Positions 33,487 to 39,954 of a stretch of DNA of 39,954 bases are shown here, piece after piece; the first letter of the stretch is position 1, and the number at the start of each line of letters is the position of its first letter. The translations under genes were made by a program, and so were the position numbers. Source of the stretch: Lentzea aerocolonigenes (GTDB lineage Bacteria > Actinomycetota > Actinomycetes > Mycobacteriales > Pseudonocardiaceae); the NCBI RefSeq assembly GCF_000955955.1, contig NZ_JYJG01000235.1, forward strand, positions 1 to 39,954, given 5' to 3'. The notes below the pieces were generated by a model. That model ran no database searches. It was not told the origin of the DNA and saw only the letters and a list, made by a program, of their open reading frames with translations.

Positions 33487-35854
33487 GGTGCGGGCGAACG
33501 ACGTGGCCGTGATCGGGATGGCCGGGCGGTTTCCCGGTGCTCCCGACCTGGGCACCTTCTGGCGCCGGTTGCGTGCCGGGGACGACCTGCTGACCACGTT
33601 CGGCGACGCCGAGCTGAGCGCGGCCGGGGCGCCGGAGGACGTGCTGCGCGACCCCGCGTACGTGAAGAGGGGCGCACACCTGCCGGACGCGTTCGACTTC
33701 GACCACGAGTTCTTCGGCTACACCCAGCGCGAGGCGAAGCTGCTCGACCCCCAGCAGCGCATCCTGCTGGAGCTGGCGCAGGAGCTGCTGGAGACCATCG
33801 GGTACGACGGTGGCGCGGAGGACCAGGCCGTCGGTGTGTTCGCGGGCGCGTCGATGAACACCTACCTGACCAACGCCGTGGCACGCGCCTGCGACCCGCT
33901 CGGGTACGCGGGCACCGAGCTGATGATCGCCAACGACAAGGACTACCTGACCACCAGGATCTCCTACAAGCTCGGGCTCAGGGGCCCGAGCGTCAACGTG
34001 CAGACCGCGTGCTCGACGTCGCTGGTCGCGGTGCACATGGCGGTGCAGAGCCTGCTCACCGGTGAGTGCGACATCGCGCTGGCGGGCGGGGTGTCGGTGA
34101 TCGTCAACCCCTACCCCGGTTACTACTTCAGCGAGGGCATGATCCTCTCCCCGGACGGTGTGTGCCGTCCGTTCGACGCCGACGGCGCGGGCACCACGTT
34201 CGGAGACGGCGCTGGTCTCGTCGCCCTGAAGCGGCTCGCCGAGGCGATCGAGGACGGCGACCAGGTGCTGGCCGTGGTCAAGGGCTCGGCGATCAACAAC
34301 GACGGCTCCGACAAGATCGGCTACACCGCTCCGAGCGTCTCCGGGCAGCGGGCCGTCATCACCGAGGCGCAGGCGGTCGCCGAGGTCGGTGCCGACACCA
34401 TCACCTACGTCGAGGCCCACGGCACCGCGACGACGCTGGGCGACCCCGTCGAGTTCACCGCGTTGAACGAGGCCTTCGTCGACGGCGGCGCGCGGCCGGG
34501 ACAGTGCACCCTCGGGTCGGTCAAGGCGAACGTCGGGCACCTCGCGGCCGCGGCGGGCATCGCCGGCCTCATCAAGGTGGTGCTGGCGCTGCGGCACGAG
34601 GAGATTCCGGGGCATCCGCACTTCAGCAGGCCGAACCCGCGGATCGACCTGGCCGGCAGCCCGTTCGGGATCAACACCCAGCCTTTGGCCTGGCCCGCCG
34701 GTGACGCGCCGCGCCGGGCGGGGGTCAGCTCGTTCGGCATCGGCGGCACCAACGCCCACGTCGTGCTGGAGGAGGCCCCCGCGCTGCCCGGCCGGCACGT
34801 CGCGGACGGGCCGCGGGTGATCGCGGTCAGCGCCAGGAGCGAGACCGCACTGCGTCAGCTGGCCCGCAGGCTCGCGGACGTGCTCGAGACGGACGCGCCC
34901 GACCTCGCCGACGTCGCCCACACGCTGCGCCGGGGCCGTCGTGGCCGCGCGTACCGGCACGCCTTCGTCGCCGGCACCCTCGGCGAGGCGGTGGCCGGGT
35001 TGCGTGCGCTCGCGGCCGGAACGGTCACGGGCGCGGTCGCCGAGCACGCTCCCGCGGTCTTGTTGCAGTTCGCGGAGATCCCCGCCGGGGAGCCCGCGGC
35101 ACGGGTGACCGCCGCACTGGCGCTCGCGGCCCAGTGGGAGGAGTCCGGCGTGCGGCCGGAGGCGGCCGGGGGAGCGGGTTCCGGCGAGGTGCTCGCGGCC
35201 TGCTTCGCGGGCGCGCTCGACCCCGCCGACGCGGAGGCGCTGCTGTCCTGGCGGGCCGGCCTGCGCGAGGACGCCCCCGACGTGCGTCCGGTCGTGCCGG
35301 ACCTGCCGATCCTGTCGGCCGTGACCGGCGGTGTGCTGCCGGAGTCCCGGGTGCTCGACCCGGCGCACTGGACCAGTGACGTCTGGGCGGGCGAGCGGCT
35401 CGCCGAGGCGTTCTCCGGCGACGCGGTCGTGCTCACCGTCGGCGCCGGGGCACGACCGGGGGAGGACTTGTCCCCGGTGCGGCGGATCCTGGAGTCCGCG
35501 GCGCGGTTGTGGACCGCCGGTGTGCCGGTGGACTGGTCGGACTGGTCCGGCGGCGAGGCCCGCCGCGTTCCGCTGCCCGCGCACCCGCTGAACCGCGTCT
35601 ACCACCACATCGCACCGCCAGAGCGGCGGTCCGGCGACCTGAGGGCGGTGCTGTCGGCGCTGTGGTCCGAGGTGCTGGGGACCGAGGTCGACAGCTACGA
35701 CCGGAGCTTCTTCGACCTGGGCGGCGACGAGATGCGCGCGGTCAGGCTCGCCCGGCGCATCCAGGAGCGGCTCGGCACACCGCTGCGGGCCGTGGAGCTC
35801 CTCCGCAACCCCACCATCGACCACCTGGCGGCGCGGCTGGACCGGCTGACATGA
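33479..35854 (+). CDS. PKS ketosynthase with degenerate AT and an inactive carrier domain
   Basis: Product of 791 residues. The ATG at 33479 has GGGGAG upstream. The KS (about 8-430) is intact: TACSTS (Cys178), EAHGTA (His314) and GHLAAAAG (His354). The following region (about 440-700) is far shorter than an AT. GAGSGEVLAACFAG stands where GHSLGEYAAA should be, so the catalytic Ser and its preceding His are lost, and the GQG and HAFH motifs are absent. The usual post-AT linker (PLPAHPLNRVYHH) is kept. The C-terminal carrier reads FFDLGGDEMRAVRL: Glu751 (GAG at 35729-35731) replaces the phosphopantetheine Ser. The KS therefore probably works with malonyl from another AT, and with the active ACP that opens the next protein, whose start overlaps this stop (ATGA). 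Confidence 0.9.
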   Translation: MSEVRANDVAVIGMAGRFPGAPDLGTFWRRLRAGDDLLTTFGDAELSAAGAPEDVLRDPAYVKRGAHLPDAFDFDHEFFGYTQREAKLLDPQQRILLELAQELLETIGYDGGAEDQAVGVFAGASMNTYLTNAVARACDPLGYAGTELMIANDKDYLTTRISYKLGLRGPSVNVQTACSTSLVAVHMAVQSLLTGECDIALAGGVSVIVNPYPGYYFSEGMILSPDGVCRPFDADGAGTTFGDGAGLVALKRLAEAIEDGDQVLAVVKGSAINNDGSDKIGYTAPSVSGQRAVITEAQAVAEVGADTITYVEAHGTATTLGDPVEFTALNEAFVDGGARPGQCTLGSVKANVGHLAAAAGIAGLIKVVLALRHEEIPGHPHFSRPNPRIDLAGSPFGINTQPLAWPAGDAPRRAGVSSFGIGGTNAHVVLEEAPALPGRHVADGPRVIAVSARSETALRQLARRLADVLETDAPDLADVAHTLRRGRRGRAYRHAFVAGTLGEAVAGLRALAAGTVTGAVAEHAPAVLLQFAEIPAGEPAARVTAALALAAQWEESGVRPEAAGGAGSGEVLAACFAGALDPADAEALLSWRAGLREDAPDVRPVVPDLPILSAVTGGVLPESRVLDPAHWTSDVWAGERLAEAFSGDAVVLTVGAGARPGEDLSPVRRILESAARLWTAGVPVDWSDWSGGEARRVPLPAHPLNRVYHHIAPPERRSGDLRAVLSALWSEVLGTEVDSYDRSFFDLGGDEMRAVRLARRIQERLGTPLRAVELLRNPTIDHLAARLDRLT

Positions 35855-38800
35855 ACCACGAGGAGAACACCGTGGAGCCACTGCTCCGAGAGATCGTCAC
35901 CGTCGTCGGCGACCACTTCGACATCGAGCCCGGCGGGCTGGGCGCCGACGTCGCGTTCACGGACCTGGGCGCGGACTCGATGGCACTGCTCGGCATGTTG
36001 CGCATGCTGGAGGATCGCTACAGCTGCAAGCTCGCCCTGCGGCAGCTCTTCGGCGACATCCAGACGCCCGCCGACCTGGCCGCGTACCTCGTCGCGCACG
36101 CGCCCGCCGCGAAGCTGCCGGGTGCGCCGGTTCCGGAGGTCGTCGCGACGACGCCGGTGGTGGCCCAACCGGTGGTCGCCCAGCCCGTGGTGACCCAGCC
36201 CGTGGTGACCCAGCCCGCTGCACTTCCCGCGGCCGTGGCAGCGACGCCCGCGGGTGGCTCGACGGCGGTGCAGGACCTGATCCGGGAGCAGCTCGCGGTC
36301 ATGACGCGCCAGCTGGACCTGCTGGCGGGCACGGCCACCCCGCAGGCGCCCGTCTCGCCGGCCCCCGCGGTCCTCCCGTCCTCCTCTGCCGCCGCGACGA
36401 AGTCGGTCGTGCCGTTGTGGCCCGGTTCGCGCCGCGCGGTCAGCCCGGTGGAGACCGAGCAGCGCGCCCGGTACCTGAAGGCGCTGACCGAGCGCTTCAC
36501 CACCCGGACGAAGGGCTCGAAGGAGTTCGCCCAGCGGTACCGGCCGATGATCGCCGACAGCCGCTCCACCGTCGGTTTCCGGCCGTCCACCAAGGAGATG
36601 CTGTACCCGCTCGTCGCCGAACGGGGCGAGGGCGCCCGGCTGTGGGACATCGACGGCAACGAGTACGTCGACCTCACCCTGGGCTACGGCGTCCACCTGC
36701 TCGGGCACAACCCGAAGGTCGTCACGGACGCCGTCCGCGACCGTCTGGACGTCGGGTTCAGCCTCGGGCCGCGCACCCAGCTGGTCGAGGACGTCGCCGA
36801 GGGCATCCTGGAGCTCACCGGCATGGAACGCGTCGCGTTCCTCAACAGCGGCACCGAAGCGGTCATGACGGCGGTGCGGCTCGCCCGCGCGGCGACCGGC
36901 CGCGACCGGATCGTGGTCTTCTCCACCGCCTACCACGGCCACTCGGACAACGTGCTCGCCGTGCCGTCGCACGAGAACGGGGTGTTCGGCACCAAGCCGC
37001 TCGCGCCGGGGATCTCGCCGGGCGCCGTGCACAACGTGCACGTGCTCGAGTTCGGCACGGAGGAGGCGCTCGACTTCATCACCCGCAACGGTGCCGAGCT
37101 CGCCGCGGTGCTGACCGAGCCCGTCACCCTGCGCACGCCGGGTGTGCAGAAGCCCGAGTTCCTGCGGAAGCTGCGGGAGATCACCAGGGCGCACGGCACG
37201 AAGCTGATCTTCGACGAGATGGTGACCGGGTTCCGCTGCCACCCGGCGGGTGTCCAGGGCCTGTACGGCATCGACGCCGACATCGCCACCTACGGCAAGA
37301 TCGTCGGCGGCGGTATGCCGCTCGGCGTGATCACCGGCCGCGGCGGGATCATGGACGCCATCGACGGCGGCGTGTGGAACTTCGGCGACGACTCCGGCCC
37401 GACGGTGGAGTCCACGTTCTTCGGCGGCACGTTCAACCAGCACCCCCTGACCATGGCGGCGGCCAAGGCGACCCTCGACCACCTCCGCGCGGAAGGTCCT
37501 GCCCTGCAACGGGATCTCGACCGCAAGACCGAGCTGTTCGTGGACGGGCTGAACGCCGACTTCCGCGAGCTCGACGTGCCGGTCGAGGTCCGCCGGTTCT
37601 CCTCGATCTTCAAGTTCGAGCACGAGCAGAACATGGACCCGTTCTACTTCAACCTGCTCGACCGCGGCGTGTTCGTGTGGGAGCTGCGCAACTTCTTCCT
37701 CTCCACCGCGCACGAGCAGGCCGACCTCGACCACATCCGCACTGCGGTGCGCGAGTCCGTCGAGGAGCTGCGCGAGAACGGCATGCTCGGGGAGAGCCGG
37801 CCGAGCCCGGTCCCGGCGGCGCCGCGCAGCACTCTGGCGCAACGGCAGCTGCGGGCGCTCGACGACGGTGACGCGCTCGCGTTCGAGATGTCCATCGGGT
37901 TCTGGCTGGACGGCGAGCTCGACGTCGCCGCGATGCACGCGGCCGTGCACGGCGTGGTGGCGCGGCACGAGGCGCTGCGCAGCACGTTCGGCGCCGGCGG
38001 CGAGACGCTCGTCGTGCACCCCGGCGTGCCGGACGGCGTGCTGACCGAGCACGTCTGCGAGACCGCGGACGAGCTCGAACGGTTCCGGCTCGCCTGGGCG
38101 GAGCCACCGCTCGATCCGGTGCACGGCCCGGTGTTCCGCGCCGCCGTCGTGCGGACGGCACCGCAACGCCACCTGTTGCTGATCACGGTGCACCACGCGG
38201 TGGTGGACGGCTGGTCCTACAGCGTCGTGCTCGACGACCTCGTCGCGCTGTACAACGCCGAACGCGGTGGCACGCGGGCAGAACTGCCGCGGACGCCGCA
38301 GTTCCGGGACTACGTCGCCTGGCACGAGCAGGTCGTGGCGAGCGCGGCGGCCGCCGCCCACCGCGACCACTGGGAGTCGTTGCTGAAGGAGGCCCCGGCG
38401 CCGGCGCTGCCGCTGTCGGGACGACCGGCGGCCTTCCCGTACCGCGCGGAACGGCACAGCCTGCTGCTGGAACCGGAGTTCTGCGACCGGATGCGCGCCG
38501 CGGCACGGGAGGAGGGCGTCACCGTGTTCGCCTACCTCGTCGCAGCCTGGGGTGTCCTGCTCGCCAGGCTGACGGGTCAGGACGACCTCGTCGTGCCGGT
38601 CGCGTCGGCACGGCGCCCGCCGGAGCTCGACCGGGTCGTCGGCCTCTGCTCGAACCTGCTGCCGCTGCGCCTGAAACTGGTGGAAGATCTGCCGGTCGCC
38701 GACCACGTGGCCGACGTGCTGGAGCAGCTGGTGACGGCGCTCGAACAGCAGGACCACCCGTTCGCGGAGCTGGTCGCGAGGTCCGGTGAAGGGTTGCGGG

Positions 38801-39093
38801 ACGAGCTGTTCACGACGTCGATGTCGTTCTACCGCCAGGTGGAGGTGCCAGCCGTCGACGGGCTCGCGGTGACGGAGGCGGACGCGTTGCCGATCACGCA
38901 CATCGGCAACCCGTTGGCGCTCAACGTCGTCGATCGCGCGGACGGGTTCCGGTGCGACTTCGAGGCCGCGGCGGACCTGCTCGCCGACGGCCTGGCCGAG
39001 AACCTGCCGCGGTACTACCGGAACCTGCTGACCGCGATGGTCGACGGCGGCGACCGGCCACTGTCCGAAATGGACCACGAGGGTCGCGGCTAG
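35851..39093 (+). CDS. ACP - PLP aminotransferase - condensation domain protein
   Basis: Product of 1080 residues. The ACP (about 5-85) has LGADSM (Ser43). A Pro/Val/Gln linker (VVAQPVV repeats) leads to a class III PLP aminotransferase (about 190-640) with NSGTEAVMTA, YHGHSDNV, FDEMVTGFR (Asp455) and TYGKIVGGG (Lys483, the Schiff-base lysine). The condensation domain (about 650-1075) has HHAVVDG at 781-787, fully canonical. ACP-AMT-C is the layout used in the iturin/mycosubtilin synthetases, where the aminotransferase converts an ACP-bound beta-ketoacyl chain to a beta-aminoacyl chain. With the upstream KS lacking KR partners, the predicted product is a beta-amino acyl unit. Start by ATGA overlap; stop TAG. 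Confidence 0.93.
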   Translation: MNHEENTVEPLLREIVTVVGDHFDIEPGGLGADVAFTDLGADSMALLGMLRMLEDRYSCKLALRQLFGDIQTPADLAAYLVAHAPAAKLPGAPVPEVVATTPVVAQPVVAQPVVTQPVVTQPAALPAAVAATPAGGSTAVQDLIREQLAVMTRQLDLLAGTATPQAPVSPAPAVLPSSSAAATKSVVPLWPGSRRAVSPVETEQRARYLKALTERFTTRTKGSKEFAQRYRPMIADSRSTVGFRPSTKEMLYPLVAERGEGARLWDIDGNEYVDLTLGYGVHLLGHNPKVVTDAVRDRLDVGFSLGPRTQLVEDVAEGILELTGMERVAFLNSGTEAVMTAVRLARAATGRDRIVVFSTAYHGHSDNVLAVPSHENGVFGTKPLAPGISPGAVHNVHVLEFGTEEALDFITRNGAELAAVLTEPVTLRTPGVQKPEFLRKLREITRAHGTKLIFDEMVTGFRCHPAGVQGLYGIDADIATYGKIVGGGMPLGVITGRGGIMDAIDGGVWNFGDDSGPTVESTFFGGTFNQHPLTMAAAKATLDHLRAEGPALQRDLDRKTELFVDGLNADFRELDVPVEVRRFSSIFKFEHEQNMDPFYFNLLDRGVFVWELRNFFLSTAHEQADLDHIRTAVRESVEELRENGMLGESRPSPVPAAPRSTLAQRQLRALDDGDALAFEMSIGFWLDGELDVAAMHAAVHGVVARHEALRSTFGAGGETLVVHPGVPDGVLTEHVCETADELERFRLAWAEPPLDPVHGPVFRAAVVRTAPQRHLLLITVHHAVVDGWSYSVVLDDLVALYNAERGGTRAELPRTPQFRDYVAWHEQVVASAAAAAHRDHWESLLKEAPAPALPLSGRPAAFPYRAERHSLLLEPEFCDRMRAAAREEGVTVFAYLVAAWGVLLARLTGQDDLVVPVASARRPPELDRVVGLCSNLLPLRLKLVEDLPVADHVADVLEQLVTALEQQDHPFAELVARSGEGLRDELFTTSMSFYRQVEVPAVDGLAVTEADALPITHIGNPLALNVVDRADGFRCDFEAAADLLADGLAENLPRYYRNLLTAMVDGGDRPLSEMDHEGRG
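36145..36216 (+). repeat. Tandem VV-(A/T)-QP coding repeats in an interdomain linker
   Basis: Four consecutive 15-base units encode VVAQP, VVAQP, VVTQP, VVTQP between the ACP and aminotransferase domains; the last two units are nearly identical in DNA. Pro-rich extended linkers usually give the carrier domain reach. Such repeats change number by slippage. The unit boundaries are approximate. Confidence 0.6.
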
Positions 39094-39123
39094 CGGCTGC
39101 GGGAAACAGCGAGGGGGGTCGAC

Positions 39124-39954
39124 GTGGTTCCGCTGTCGTTCGCGCAGTGGCGGTTGTGGTTCGTCGGGCAGCTGGACGGGCCGAGTGCCGTCTACAACGT
39201 GCCGCTGGCGTTGCGGCTGTCCGGGGAGGTGGACGTCACCGCCCTGGACGCGGCGCTCGCCGACGTGCTGGAACGGCACGAGAGCCTGCGGACGGTCTTC
39301 CCCGTGGTGGACTCCGAGCCGGTGCAGCGGGTGCTGCCGGTCGAGGAGGCCGTGGTGCCGGTGCGGTGGTCGCGGGTCGCGGCGGACGAGGTCGACGGGC
39401 TCCTCACGGCGGCGGTCGGGCACGTGTTCGACCTCGCCACCGAGATTCCGTTGCGCGCACTGGGTTTCTCCATCGCGCCGGAGGACCACGTGCTGCTGTT
39501 GCTGGTGCATCACATCGCGTGTGATGGCTGGTCGCTGGGGACGTTGGGTGATGATCTCGCGACGGCGTACGCGGCGCGGTTGAAGGGTGTTGCGCCGGGG
39601 TGGGACGAGCTTCCGGTGCAGTACGCGGACTATGCGTTGTGGCAGCGGGAGTTGCTCGGGTCGGAGGACGATCCGGGCAGTCTGATGTCGCGGCAGTCCT
39701 CGTTCTGGCGCACCGCTTTGGCGGGGTTGCCGGAGGAGTTGGCGTTGCCGTTCGACCGGCCGCGTCCCGCGGCGGCGACGCATCGCGGTGCGGAGGTGCC
39801 GGTGGCGCTGACCGCGGACCTGCACGCTCGGATCGACGAGCTGGCGCGGTCGGCGGGGGCGACGCCGTTCATGGTCGTGCAGGCCGCTGTGGCCGTGTTG
39901 TTGTCGCGTCTCGGTGCGGGCACCGACATTCCGCTGGGGACGCCGGTGGCCGGT
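39124..39954 (+). CDS. Nonribosomal peptide synthetase, N-terminal condensation domain (partial)
   Basis: Open to the window edge (277 codons visible). The GTG at 39124 has GAGGGGGG about six bases upstream and follows the previous stop by 30 bases. All visible sequence is one condensation domain: PLSFAQWRLWFVGQL (C1), RHESLRTVF (C2), HHIACDGWS (C3, His129-His130, canonical), YADYALWQRELL (C4) and the start of the second lobe (ATPFMVVQAAVAVLLSRLG). These motifs suit an LCL-type domain joining L-amino acids. It is the next step after the ACP-AMT-C protein, though both having C domains at the junction implies an unusual hand-over. Codon choice changes from about 39490 toward G-ending and T-ending codons. 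Confidence 0.9.
   Translation, partial: MVPLSFAQWRLWFVGQLDGPSAVYNVPLALRLSGEVDVTALDAALADVLERHESLRTVFPVVDSEPVQRVLPVEEAVVPVRWSRVAADEVDGLLTAAVGHVFDLATEIPLRALGFSIAPEDHVLLLLVHHIACDGWSLGTLGDDLATAYAARLKGVAPGWDELPVQYADYALWQRELLGSEDDPGSLMSRQSSFWRTALAGLPEELALPFDRPRPAAATHRGAEVPVALTADLHARIDELARSAGATPFMVVQAAVAVLLSRLGAGTDIPLGTPVAG

Noticed and set aside
33479..35854. Frameshift or assembly error explaining the missing AT.
   Set aside because: The frame is continuous through the linker, and remnants of AT (GAGSGEVLAACFAG) and post-AT linker (PLPAHPLNRVYHH) are in frame, which suggests genuine degeneration; resequencing would settle it.
35695..39825. Long minus-strand frame opposite the aminotransferase and condensation genes.
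   Set aside because: Same shadow effect; no recognisable motif, and the plus strand shows intact ACP, AMT and C-domain motifs.
1..39954. tRNA, rRNA, insertion sequences, integrases or attachment sites.
   Set aside because: I looked for cloverleaf-like arms, transposase motifs and flanking direct repeats and saw none that I could support.

Overview
The window comes from a high-GC actinomycete, most likely a Pseudonocardiales-type organism (Lentzea, Saccharothrix or Actinosynnema relatives). This rests on very strong G/C bias at third codon positions, frequent GTG starts, many stop-start overlaps, an actinobacterial infC-rpmI-rplT-trmH block next to a DUF1844 gene, and a large hybrid NRPS/PKS locus. 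The genus is inferred, not proven.

Region 1 (1-5023): the tail of a probable RidA-family gene and a hairpin, an unrecognised small gene, then two tandem minus-strand paralogues encoding secreted tachylectin-2-like beta-propeller proteins. The upstream lectin gene ends in a perfect 15-bp hairpin. A 10-bp inverted repeat lies in the divergent promoter region before the next gene.

Region 2 (5024-16912): a giant secreted or membrane-anchored Rhs/YD-repeat polymorphic toxin (3272 residues). It carries a LamG-like insertion, an 11-residue repeat tract, a Hint autoprocessing domain and a C-terminal toxin tip. Its stop overlaps the start of a probable immunity gene. Two translationally coupled membrane/coiled-coil genes follow, then a convergent DUF1844 gene.

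Region 3 (16913-19431): the translation block infC (IF3), rpmI (L35), rplT (L20) and a TrmH/SpoU-family RNA methyltransferase. Its long structured leader ends in a textbook intrinsic terminator just before infC, indicating attenuation control. A possible 7-codon leader ORF precedes that terminator. A hairpin separates this block from the convergent monooxygenase gene.

Region 4 (19432-39954, open at the right edge): the left end of a hybrid NRPS/PKS gene cluster. A MupA/Atu3671-like flavin monooxygenase is transcribed leftward. A tightly coupled rightward operon holds NRPS (C-A-T), a stand-alone acyl-AMP ligase, an SDR reductase, a free ACP, PKS (KS-AT-DH-KR-ACP), a C-T didomain without an A domain, a KS followed by a collapsed AT and a carrier whose attachment Ser is Glu, an ACP-aminotransferase-C protein, and the start of another NRPS. 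I infer that an acid is activated onto the free ACP, that one PKS module makes an enoyl unit, and that the KS-AT(degenerate) plus the next protein's ACP and PLP aminotransferase make a beta-aminoacyl unit passed to a condensation domain, as in the iturin/mycosubtilin logic. The split module with a dead AT and a dead carrier, and the C-T protein with no cognate A domain, are the most unusual parts of the window.
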